Notes under the pieces: generated by a model
Databases searched by the model: none
What the model saw: the letters and a program-made list of their open reading frames with translations, nothing else
What the model was told of the DNA's origin: nothing
Shown here: positions 33,848 through 43,877 of the stretch, in pieces
Numbering within the stretch: position 1 is the stretch's first letter
Layout: each line of letters begins with the position of its first letter
Origin: Phaeosaccion multiseriatum
Taxonomy: Eukaryota; Ochrophyta, other classes
Assembly: GCA_965112735.1 (NCBI GenBank)
Contig: OZ218952.1
Location: 2,914,001 to 2,978,000, forward strand
Direction: 5' to 3'
Length of the DNA: 64,000 nt
Made by a program: the position numbers and the translations under genes

Positions 33848-36800
33848 ATGACGACGGAAAAGGAGGGGGAGGGGGAGAAGCAGGGAATGGAAAAGGGCGA
33901 AGGAGGCAGGGATAAGACTGGAGAGGCAGAGGTGGAGAGCAGTGGGGAAGGGGCGATTGCGGCAGCTGAGAGCCAAAGGAGGTGGAGCAGTGCTGGAACA
34001 ACTGCTCCCGACTCCGGTCACCGTGCCTCCGGAGGTATCCTCAGCCCTCAGCGCATCAGGGAGAGGGGAAGGAGGAACAGGAGCGATAGCGATACCATAC
34101 TGCGCGAAGCTGTAGCAGGAGGGGGTTCGTCGGTCACCCTCTCTCCCCGCGCACGGCTCCATTCCTTGGGCTTGCTGCCCTTGCCCATAGGTATCGGTGG
34201 GGACAACGAGGGCGGTGAAGGAGCGGCTCCACAGCAGGAAGCGGTCAGATCCATTTCTCCGCCGTCAGACTCATTGTTTGGGGCCCCGAACCCATCGACC
34301 CCGCCTCCGCAGCACAACGGATCCGGAACCATAGCAAGAGGAACCTCACACTCTCGTTCACCGAGCACTTTTGCCAACGGCGGCAGGCACGGAGCGCAGG
34401 TCCCAACGCTGGGAACTACCAAAGGGGTTAGAGAAGGGGATTTAGCAGTATCAGCGGCAGCAGCGGTAGCGGCAGGACACGTAAGCGATGGCAGCGATGC
34501 TCAGGGACTCACCATTGATGGGCAGCTGTACCATCCGGTCGTGCAAGTGGGTCACGAAGCAGGGCAGAGAGACGTGGAAAGGGACAATTCTGAGCTAGAG
34601 GGGAAGCCTGTGCCACTCGGACCTACTGTGCCGCTTTGCTACTCGTGCGGCAAGATGATGTTACCAAGTGCCGAGGCCTGTTTGGACTCCAGTGGGACAG
34701 GGCCAATGTCCAGTATTGCCCCTCCCTCTCTAGAGTCTCTAAGGGGTGCAAACTGTGGAGTAGGCTTCCACAATCAGGCGGGAGGGAGTGGCATGGGGAG
34801 CGGGGGCAGCTGGATGAATCCTCCTACGTCAGGGCAGAGTCTGGTCAGTCCGAGTCCCCTCAACGCTCATCACAACGTGCACGGGGGCGGGGGTGGCAAA
34901 TGGAACGCGAGGGCGGGCAGAGTGAGGAAGGGGCGATGGAAGAGGGGCAAGGTGATTGGAGAGGGGGCCGTGGGGAAAGTGTACCTTGGCATGAATGAAG
35001 AAACGGGTGCACTGATGGCCGTCAAGGAGATCAACTTGCATCGTAGAGAGAAGGAGTTGAGGGAGCTGTACACGGAGATTCAGGTCATGCATCAGCTTCG
35101 GCACAAGCACATTGTGGCCTACCTCGGGGCCGAGCTCATTGAAGAGAGGAACATTCTCTGTCTGTTTCAGGAGTGGGCCCCCGCCGGGTCGTTGTACCAA
35201 CTGCTGGAGCACTTTGGAGCCATGAGCGAGAGCATGGTGGCCAAGTACACATCAGAGGTCCTTGACGGTTTGGCCTACTTGCACGAGAATCACGTCATCC
35301 ACAGAGACATCAAGTGCAAGAACATACTCGTGGACGATGCGGGCGTAGCCAAGCTTGCGGACTTTGGCTGTGCTCTGCTCATGGAGGAAGGAGAGATGGA
35401 AGACATGGTAATGACCATGACGGGCACTCCCAGCTTCATGGCGCCGGAGATTCTGCTTCGACGCAAGTCGGGTCGAAGGATGGATATCTGGTCCCTGGGC
35501 TGTGTGGTGATGGAAATGGCAACCTGTATGGCGCCTTGGGAGGACACCTTTCGCACCCCATGGGAGCTTGTGAACCACTTCAAGACGAGCGAGGAGCCTC
35601 CTGAGATTCCGGCGACCATTGGAAAAGAGTTGTCAGCTTTTCTGCGGCGTTGCTTCACGTTTGACCCATTGCAGCGGCCTCGGGCAGTGGAGCTTCTAGA
35701 GGACCCATTCCTGCTCTGTAGTGTGGACACCTTTTCTACTTCACGGGTCTTCCCTTCCTGCAGTAGCAACGGTCTGTCGAGTATGATCAGCCGCCAACAC
35801 ATGAGTACCGACTCGCTGGTGCCACCGGGTGGTGCAGGGCAATGTCCGCTGGAGGAGGATTACGCACTTGGCCTTGGCAGCACCAGCGTCACTCCTTCTG
35901 CAAGTATGGGAGGCGGCATACGCACCTCGCAGAGCAGCGGCACCCTGGGGGGACTCCTCGGCCCTCCGCATTTATCTTTGCGGGTGAGGACGGCTCCCAT
36001 CATGGCTACGTCTCCTGGCTTTGGGCAGGGGCAGGGGCAGCAGCAGGAGGAGAAGGGAGAGGACAGCGAGGTGCCGCTCGAGGAGATGGGAAAGGCAGAG
36101 GCCATCAGCCGCCTGAGGCGAGCCTGCAGCTCCGATTTGTTGAAGAATATGGACCGGACCAACTGTAATGGTACGCCAGGAAGCAGTCGGAGGTTTAGGA
36201 GGCGGCGCCGGAGTGCCTCGGGCCGTATACGGTCTCCTTCAGAGGCGAGCGGAGGAGGGGGCGGGGGGGGCTTTGGCAACTCCAGCGACGATGATAATTC
36301 GCTCTATCTAAAGGGCGGCCGCCTGAACCAGAGGCGAACACACGGGTATGGCGAGGACAGCGGCTTGCACAGGAGGGCGGGAAGCATCGGAGGGGGAGGG
36401 GGGCAGACCTACTCCATTGTGGGAGGTGGTTTTGGTGGTGGTGGAGGAGGAGGAGGAGGAGGAGGAGGAGGAGGAGGAGGAGGAGGAGGAGGACCGGAAG
36501 GAGGGGCAACGGGTGGTGGGATCCCCAACTTCCCCATCACCCCTCCTGCCCATCGTCGAGTTGTGCGCTACCATCATGAAAAGGGCGTCAGTCGCAGCGG
36601 CGGTGACCGGCGTCGGATGCGGAGGAGAAGCACTGCTACTTGCGGGGTGGCGAGAGGAGAGGACCCGCTGGTGGTGGACGGGCTCGCGGCGCAGGTCCTC
36701 CTCGATAAAGATGCCCTCGAGGGGGCTGAGCTACACCACAACTCGCACCACCTCTCTTCTGCCGACTTGCATTCCTTGGGGAGCAACAACTTGGTGGGCA

Positions 36801-38203
36801 ATTTGAGCTTGGTGTCCCCCTTGCCTGGCATCAAGGCCTCGCCCTCCACGTGTAGCCCCCAGCCTCGTCAGATGCCGGCGGGACTCCAGATGCCTTCTCC
36901 GACGAGTCCGCCGATGGACCAGCAGATGGCCATTGGCAGTCATGGTCACGGGAATGGTGGTTGTAGCGGGGGTAAGGGGGGCAAGGCGTTTGCAGCGGAT
37001 AAGATGGACACGCCCAACGAGCTGCGCAACTATGCCAGCGGGCAGGGGCCGAGAGGAGGAGGAGGAGGAGGAGGAGGAGGACTGGGAGGAGAGGAGCACT
37101 TTCTTCACGGTGGTGGTGGGGGAGGAGGTGGAGGAGGAGGAGGAGGAGGAGGAGGAGGAGGAGGAGGAGGCAGCAGGGGGGGTGGCGTGCACCTGCTGGA
37201 CAGATTGAAGGAAAAGAGACTGGCCTTCGGTGGTGGTGGTGGTGGTGGTGGTGCCGGCACGATGAACGGAGGAGGACGCGGCAGCAGCAACAGCAACAGC
37301 ACCTGCACCACAGCCACGAGCAAGTGGTCCATGAGTAACCCTTTTGGGTGGGATGGAGGGCCTGCGAGTCCGGATGAAGCGCACGGGTTGGCAGCAGTGC
37401 TAAGGGAGAGGAGGAAGAGGAGCAATAGCGCAGCCAGCTCTGTGGAGGTGGAGGGTTTTGAAGCTTTCCCTCCTCCTCCTCACGGTGGGGGTGGTGGGGG
37501 TGGGAGTGGATCCGATGCCTACGCGGCGAGTCTCTTTGCAGGAGCAGGGCTTACTCTCCAGCTACAGAAGGAGCGCCGCATCCCACGATCGCAATCCCAG
37601 GGTTTGGGTGGTAGCAGCAACAGCATGAGCAGCAACAGCACCAGCAGCAGGGGGGGAGGAGGAGGGGGCCTGCGCTTGGGGTTGGGGTCGAATCAAGGGG
37701 GAGGGGGAGGGGGAGGCATGAAGCCAGAAGCTGGATCATACCGCAGATCGCTGAGTCAGAGCGACTCTCGTGAGCTGCTTGGTGCGTGGCCTGCCAGCTG
37801 TGGGGACATGCCAGCGATGATGGCGTACGATCATCAAGCGGGTGGGGGGCTGGATCCAAGCGCTGCTGCTGCGGCGGCGGCGGCGGCGGCTGCGGCGTCC
37901 TCTGCACAGGCGACGAACGCCTACCCGACTGAGGGGGGGGGGGGGATCGGGCGTGATGCTGCTCCTTCATTGGGAAGGACGGCAACGGTCACTGGAAAAC
38001 TTGGAGAGCTGTTTAGGGGCGGGGGGGGCGGGGGGGGGGGGGTAGCAGCAGCAGCAGGAGGGGGAGGAAAAGAAGGAGCAGCAGCAGCAACACCACCCCC
38101 TCCTCCCGCCGAGAAGACTAACCTGAATCTACAGGCTGTGTCTTCGGCTGCAAGCGAACTCGTTTCGGACCTCAAGAAGAGATTCTCCTCCTTCGGGAAT
38201 TGA
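33848..38203 (+). CDS. MAPKKK/MEKK-like serine-threonine kinase, single exon
   Basis: A 1451-codon frame without introns, unusual for this window. The kinase domain spans about 366-620: glycine loop VIGEGAVGKV (369-378), ATP-binding K393 in MAVKEIN, catalytic HRDIKCKN (D487), DFG at 505-507, TGTPSFMAPE activation segment (APE at 532) and DIWSLGCVVMEMATCMAPW. The APW and Lys-rich catalytic loop place it with the STE11/MEKK/NPK1 group that starts MAP-kinase cascades. An N-terminal CYSCGKMML pair hints at a small zinc site. The C-terminal 830 residues are disordered, with poly-Gly (36430-36492, 37115-37170) and poly-Ala runs and RSQSQ/RRSLSQS patches that may be phosphorylation or 14-3-3 sites. 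It ends in LVSDLKKRFSSFGN. Confidence 0.9.
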   Translation: MTTEKEGEGEKQGMEKGEGGRDKTGEAEVESSGEGAIAAAESQRRWSSAGTTAPDSGHRASGGILSPQRIRERGRRNRSDSDTILREAVAGGGSSVTLSPRARLHSLGLLPLPIGIGGDNEGGEGAAPQQEAVRSISPPSDSLFGAPNPSTPPPQHNGSGTIARGTSHSRSPSTFANGGRHGAQVPTLGTTKGVREGDLAVSAAAAVAAGHVSDGSDAQGLTIDGQLYHPVVQVGHEAGQRDVERDNSELEGKPVPLGPTVPLCYSCGKMMLPSAEACLDSSGTGPMSSIAPPSLESLRGANCGVGFHNQAGGSGMGSGGSWMNPPTSGQSLVSPSPLNAHHNVHGGGGGKWNARAGRVRKGRWKRGKVIGEGAVGKVYLGMNEETGALMAVKEINLHRREKELRELYTEIQVMHQLRHKHIVAYLGAELIEERNILCLFQEWAPAGSLYQLLEHFGAMSESMVAKYTSEVLDGLAYLHENHVIHRDIKCKNILVDDAGVAKLADFGCALLMEEGEMEDMVMTMTGTPSFMAPEILLRRKSGRRMDIWSLGCVVMEMATCMAPWEDTFRTPWELVNHFKTSEEPPEIPATIGKELSAFLRRCFTFDPLQRPRAVELLEDPFLLCSVDTFSTSRVFPSCSSNGLSSMISRQHMSTDSLVPPGGAGQCPLEEDYALGLGSTSVTPSASMGGGIRTSQSSGTLGGLLGPPHLSLRVRTAPIMATSPGFGQGQGQQQEEKGEDSEVPLEEMGKAEAISRLRRACSSDLLKNMDRTNCNGTPGSSRRFRRRRRSASGRIRSPSEASGGGGGGGFGNSSDDDNSLYLKGGRLNQRRTHGYGEDSGLHRRAGSIGGGGGQTYSIVGGGFGGGGGGGGGGGGGGGGGGGGPEGGATGGGIPNFPITPPAHRRVVRYHHEKGVSRSGGDRRRMRRRSTATCGVARGEDPLVVDGLAAQVLLDKDALEGAELHHNSHHLSSADLHSLGSNNLVGNLSLVSPLPGIKASPSTCSPQPRQMPAGLQMPSPTSPPMDQQMAIGSHGHGNGGCSGGKGGKAFAADKMDTPNELRNYASGQGPRGGGGGGGGGLGGEEHFLHGGGGGGGGGGGGGGGGGGGGGSRGGGVHLLDRLKEKRLAFGGGGGGGGAGTMNGGGRGSSNSNSTCTTATSKWSMSNPFGWDGGPASPDEAHGLAAVLRERRKRSNSAASSVEVEGFEAFPPPPHGGGGGGGSGSDAYAASLFAGAGLTLQLQKERRIPRSQSQGLGGSSNSMSSNSTSSRGGGGGGLRLGLGSNQGGGGGGGMKPEAGSYRRSLSQSDSRELLGAWPASCGDMPAMMAYDHQAGGGLDPSAAAAAAAAAAAASSAQATNAYPTEGGGGIGRDAAPSLGRTATVTGKLGELFRGGGGGGGGVAAAAGGGGKEGAAAATPPPPPAEKTNLNLQAVSSAASELVSDLKKRFSSFGN

Positions 38204-38474
38204 CGGACCTTAAATTCGTCATATCAATACATGTTTAGTGAGTGTTTGTGATTCATATATATCAATACATGTGCAGGAAGTGGAATCATACCGTCATACA
38301 CTCGAGAGGCTTTATTGCGCCCTGTGGGGGAAGAACAACTTTATTGACTTAATAGGAATCACCTAAGAAAGGAGCGGGGGGGGGGGGGGAAGGTTTCTCG
38401 GAAACTGAAACTGAAACTGAAACGTCGCCTCCTTATCCTAAGTCAACAACGCCCTCAATAAATTCAATCGCCCG

Positions 38475-38521
<47 letters not shown>

Positions 38522-38522
38522 C
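38204..38522. promoter_or_regulatory. Kinase 3' end and promoter of the DUF4442 gene
   Basis: Contains ATATCAATACATGT twice near 38220-38272, then GAAACTGAAACTGAAACTGA at 38400-38420 (the CAGTTTC element inverted, four times), and a (TC)n run at 38477-38519 ending 2 bp before the ATG. Confidence 0.6.
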
Positions 38523-39314
38523 ATGGGCTTGATGGACACCCTCAGGATGGCCTTTGGGCTAGTTACGGGAAGAAAGGGTGTCGGGAGCGTGGCTGAACTT
38601 TGGGACTCGCTCGGGGGGGACGGTTTGGGGCGATGGATCTTCCATACAGCTGTGTCCTTCTTGAGCCCGTACACCGGCTCGATCAGAGGCAGAGTGCGGT
38701 CACTCACTGCCGAAGAGTGCTACATGGTCATGCAAGAGAGGAGAGCGGTGAGTGAGAGATTCGGACTTGCCAGGAAGCACTTCCTTTTATTCCGTCTTCC
38801 TTCCATCTCTTCTTCCTCCTCCTTTCTTTCTTTAATCTTATTTTCCTCCTCGCCCTTCCCTGCTGTCTCACCTCTTGTTCCGGTGTCAAATGCAGTTGCG
38901 CAATCCATTCAATAGCATTCATGCTGTCGCTCTCGTGAACCTTGCGGAAGCGGCCTCAGGTAAGCATCCTCTCCCTGACTGGCTTTCCCTGACTCTGCCC
39001 TAACTCTTGGCTAATATCTCCACCATCCGCACGCAGGACTCGCCGCGATGTACAAGCTTGGGAACACGTACAGAGTCATTCTTACGGACATAGACAGCCA
39101 CTTTGAGAGCAAAGCCCGAGGCCTGATCCACGCCAAAGCCACAGTGCCTGAGATTGAGCGAGAAGACGAGAGTCTTTTCGTGCGCATCCCCGTGGTGCTG
39201 ACGGACGACAAGGGCATGGACGTGGCTAGGATGGTGTGCAAGTGGCGGGTCTCGCCAAAGCCATCACCAAAGCTGGCCAGCAGCAGTAGTGACGAGTCGT
39301 CCAAAACCAAGTAA
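38523..39314 (+). CDS. DUF4442 hotdog-fold, thioesterase-like protein
   Basis: Three exons, 38523-38747, 38896-38959 and 39037-39314, give 188 residues. The motif NPFNSIHAVALVNLAEAASG, split across introns, is the signature helix of the DUF4442 family. It is followed by YRVILTDIDSHFESKARG and the strand KGMDVARMVCKWRVSPK, which complete a hotdog-like fold. The N-terminal helix (LMDTLRMAFGLVTG) and FLSPYTGSIRGRVRSL match the family lead-in. The family is related to acyl-CoA thioesterases, but activity is not established. There is no clear targeting peptide. It follows the kinase gene in the same direction. Confidence 0.8.
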
Positions 39315-39554
39315 ATAGGCGGGCGGAAGGGGGAAGGGGGGCAGGTGCACCTGGGACGGTCAGAGAGAGCAGTAGCGCCGATAGACTAAGGGCGGGCGAT
39401 GTTGTGTGACGGCTCCCCTAGACAGAGAGGAGCCCCAGGGAAGACAGACAGGAGGAGCGCAGCGGCAGACCGAAGGTGCAGGGGGAGGAGGGCGCCGACA
39501 ACCCCTACGCTGAGCCGTATGCCATGTAAGTACAGTACTACTTCGAAGTATGTG

Positions 39555-39840
39555 AGAGAGGAGGACAGAGAAAGGAGGGGGTCTCAATGAGCGTGGGAGG
39601 AGGGGTCTCAGTGAGAGACGGAGAGGAGAGGGGAGTCAGTGAGGGACGGAGAGGAGGGGTCTCAGAGAGGGAGGACGGGGTCTCAGTGAGAGAGGGAGAG
39701 GAGGGGTCCACGTGAGAGAGGGAGGGGGTCTCATTGGGAGGAGGGGGATCAGTGAGAGAGGGAGAGGAGGGGTCCAAGTGAGAGAGGGAGGGGGTCTCAT
39801 TGGAGAGGAGGGGGATCAGTGAGAGAGGGGAGACCTCCTG
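39555..39840. repeat. GA-rich minisatellite
   Basis: Irregular tandem repeat of units built on GTGAGAGAGGGAGAGGAGGG and GGTCTCAGTGAGAG, with two long copies at about 39707-39760 and 39765-39820 that are nearly identical. Confidence 0.85.
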
Positions 39841-40004
39841 TACTGGCTACGTTCAGCCTCGCAGCTCCTGATAGAACGTAAAAGCTCCTGAATTGTTTTA
39901 ATTTAATTAATTAAATAAACAACCGCGCAGCAATTGTATCTGTACGTGCGTTTGTATGGCGCAGTTCCTTTGTGGTGTAATCTGAGCGGTGAGTGAGCGC
40001 CTGA

Positions 40005-40560
40005 CTGAGCGCTTGCTTCTTCTGCCCGTAGCTGAACGCCCAAACAAAAAGCCGAAGCCCGAAGACTCCTACAAGGTTAAGGCTTCCCCTCTTCAAACCA
40101 CAACCCACTGTGTGTGTCGCCAAGGACTGCTGGGTACTCTTTTCTTTCAAGATCATAGGGTGTGTCGAAAAGGACTGTGCTGCCTCTACGTCCTCTGTAA
40201 TCCACACTGCGCGTCGATAAGGACAGTGCTGGCTGTGCCATAATCTTCTATGCACAATCACCCCCTACGGGAAGAGCTCCTGAGGTCTCTGTCAAAGCCC
40301 TGAAGACCCAACCGCCAAAGGCTTCCTCCAAATCACAAATCACAGGGAGTGTCGAAAAGGAGAGAAATGGACAGTGTTGAGCACAGTGCCCTGGCTCTAC
40401 CACACTCTTCCTCGTGTGTCAGCACTTGGCTTCTACCAACTCACACACCTTCCGGAAGAGCTGCCAAAGGCATCCACGTCGAAGCCCGAAGACCCAACAC
40501 GCAAAGGCTTCCGTACTCCTTCAAATCTTCAAAGCACAGACCAATCACACTACTTTGCGG
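40005..40560. repeat. Tandem relics of the 3' end of the MTHFR gene
   Basis: Three degenerate units of about 190-220 bp (about 40010-40200, 40246-40430, 40431-40560) resemble each other and the last 40 bp of the MTHFR coding region. Shared blocks on the plus strand are CGGAAGAGCTGCCA, GAAGCCCGAAGACCCAAC and GCAAAGGCTTCC. Read on the minus strand the middle copy encodes [16 protein letters not shown] then a stop. Confidence 0.75.
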
Positions 40561-42472
40561 AAGAGCTGCCAGAGGTCTCCATCCACAAAGTCGTTATCGA
40601 TGATGGCCACCAGGAAGAAGGTGTCGTGAATCTCGTGAAGCACCGCCGAGGACTTGCTCTCCTCGTCATAGAGATTGGCCCACAGCCGCCGCCACAAGTC
40701 GAAGGCCTCCGTCTTCCACACCTGGGAAAGGATCGATGAAAGGGGCCGAGTTGCAGGGTGGGCGAAGGGGGGAGGGGAGAGGCGGGGAGAGGGATGGGCG
40801 GGGGGGGGGGGGGAGGAGGATGAGAGGTGGAGGCGGAGGAGCAGGAGGAGGAGTAGGAGTAGGAGGAGGAGGAGGAGGGGGGGGGGTGAGGAGGAGCAAG
40901 AGGAGGAGGATGAGGAGGTGGAGGAGGTGGAGGGGGAGGAGGAGAAAGAGGAAGAGGAGGAGGAGCAGCAGCAGCACCAGGAGGAGGAGGAGGAGGAGGA
41001 GGAGGAGGAGGAGGAGGAGGAGGAGGAGGAGGAGGAGGACGGGGAGGAGTAGCAGCAGCACCAGGAGGAGGAGGAGGAGGAGGAGGAGGAGGAGGAGGAG
41101 GAGGAGGAGGAGGAGGAGGAGGAGGAGGAGGAGAGACTTGAAGGAAAGGAAAAGTGCGCAACTTCGAGGAGTGGGGGGGGGAAGAGGAGAATGAGGGGCT
41201 GCCACAGCAAACCATACATACTCAGTGTTGTTACCAAAGACTCGCCGTCGAGGCCTAGAAACTGAAACTGAAAGTGAACGTCCACACACTCACTCACTCA
41301 CTCACTCACTCACTCACCGCGAAGGTGTCTGCATCGAATATGGTGGGCTGTTGCACCTCCTTCTCCGGGAACACTCCCCAGGTCAAGGCACACGTGCCTG
41401 AGGCCCCTTTGCTCTTGATGGTGCCCGAGGCATCGATGGCAAAGTAGGCAAGGGAGGAGGACGAGGAAGAAGAAGAGCCGTCCATGTCTGTGTTCATGGA
41501 GTCGATGAGCTCCTGCAGCTTCTGCTCTCTCGTCAGTGGTCGGTTGGTTGGTTGGTTGGTTGGTTGGTTGGTTGGTTGGTTTGTCGGGTGTTGTTTGGTG
41601 GAGTGATCAAGGGCAATCCCAAGGGAGGGACGGAGCGGCGGGACAGCACAGAGCAGAGCAGGAAGATGATGAGAAAGAGGGAGGTCGCAAGTAAGCAGCA
41701 GCAATCAAGAGTAATCAAGAGCTGACCTCCACTACCCTCCCCTTTCTGCCCATACACCTCCCCCTCCCCCCTCTCATCCCCTCCCCTTACCTGTGGCGAA
41801 CAGAAGAACTCGAGATAGGCCTTTTGATACACCCTCCCGCCCGCCCCGCCCCACCCGAAGGAAGGGTCATCGCTGCGAGCCCCGTTGACCTTGGGCTGGC
41901 TGTTGATGGTGAGGTATCCTCTCCGATTGATGTCCGCAAGCTCATCCCTCATCACTGATGATGGGACCGATCGGGGGCCGCGTGTGTTCGTGTTGCGACA
42001 AGCGAAGAAGAAGAAGAAGCGCAAGAGCAAGAACAAGAGACACAGAGAGGGGGGGGGGGGGTACGTGAGACAAGGAGAGGATACTTCTAACGGCAGGAGG
42101 AGAGATGGGTCAAGGATGGTGATGTTATACCACTCTACGTACCCATTGTTTCTGATAGAAGCTGATTTTCGCACCATGGCAGCATAGGAATTCTCCCTTC
42201 CACGTACTTGGCAAAAACCTGCGTGTTGGTGTGTGCGGTTGTTGTGTTGTTGTGTTGTTGTGTTGTTGTGTGTTGTGTTGTCGTGTTGGTGTTGTGTGGT
42301 TGTTGTGTTGTTGTCGTGTTGGTGTGTGTGGTTGTTGTGTTGGGGGTGGACGGAAGGGAAGGGGACGGGCACGCACGAGAGGGTGCGATGCGGTGAGTAA
42401 GCAAATCAACCACATACAAAAACACGCAACCCGACATTGATCGGGAGAGAGATGAGACAGAGAGAGAAGAGA

Positions 42473-42519
<47 letters not shown>

Positions 42520-43830
42520 AGAGAAGAGAGAGGGTATGTAGCGATGGGCTGACGAGACGCTCGCAGCAGTACGCTACGCTGACGGTGAGAGGAAAGCGGT
42601 GGAGAGGGGGGGTGGTGGACTTAGAGACTTACATGCATGTATGCACGTCAACAGCCACATATAGTGAATCACCACCATACCGAGGGCTCGTGCGACCGGC
42701 TGCGGCGTGACAAGGCCCCCACCGCAAATCACAACCAATGACAAGGCGAATCCATCACACACAAACCGCAAGAATAAAAACGACACCACAGAATGGATGG
42801 AGAGAGAGGATGAACACGGAGAGGGGGGGCAGGATGAAGGGACGAAGGTGGGAGGAGGAAGGAAGGAAGGAAGGAAGGAAGGAAGGAAGGAAGGAAGGAA
42901 GGAAGGAAGGAAGGAAGGAAGGAAGGAAGGAAGGAAGGAAGGAAGGAAGGAAGGAAGGAAGGAAGGAAGGAAGGAAGGAAGGAAGGAAGGAAGGAAGAAG
43001 GGCAACGGGAGAGGGTCGGTCTTGTCGCTCTCTATAGTCTCTGTCTATGTGGACAGGAGAGGTGAGTGAGGCCGCAGAGGAAGTATGCGCGTACGGTGGT
43101 GTGATGGGTACCGTACCTCGTAAATCTCTTGCGCGTCTTGTGGGGCCTCCCCCCACATCGCCTGCAACACGCACACAAGGAGGAGGAGGAGGAGGAGACA
43201 CGCACACACATACGTACACACGCACACGAGAAGAAGGAAGAGGAGGAGGAGCACAGCCAGGGGAGAAGCACGAAGCGAAAGTCGGGTATGGGCATTGTGA
43301 GACACAAACCCCCCCCCCAAGGTCCCCATTAAGATTAGACACCCCAAACAACCGAGGCCCAACCAACCATCCACTTTGTGTCATTCTTTTGACGCCAGCC
43401 GCCCTTGGTTGTTTCCCGTTTGTCTTGTGCCCCTACACCCCTCCAACCCAAAGAACGCGTGTCTCCTCTCCCCTCCCTCCCGTGGCTCACCTTCCGATCG
43501 GCCTTGGTCCCGCCAGAGAAGCGGTAGAAGTGGCTGTCGCTTAGCTCTCCAAAAGCTGGTGACCTGATGGGAGCCGCCAGCCACACACACAGGAAGGAAG
43601 GGAAGCGTTTTGTGAGAAGAAGAGGAAAACGAGCAAAGAAGTAAGGAGCGAGGAAGGAGCGAAGAGAGCCCCATAGAGAGAGAGAGAGAGCCCAAGTTGA
43701 TAGCGCAACACCCCCCACTGTATCCTTCCTGTGTCGAACGTGCGTGTGAAGGACGTCTACACTGCTGGGAGTGAGGCAAGTCTCACGAGCAGAGGAAAAG
43801 ACAGTGCCCGTGAGCTTGTTGCTGATGCTC

Positions 43831-43877
<47 letters not shown>

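Noticed and set aside
40545-41297. Ser- and Pro-rich frames continuing upstream of the last MTHFR exon
   Set aside because: They read through a GGA repeat; the conserved MTHFR sequence starts at the acceptor at 40722.
42574-43384. FLPSFLPS and KEGRKEGR open frames
   Set aside because: (GGAA)n repeat in MTHFR intron 10.
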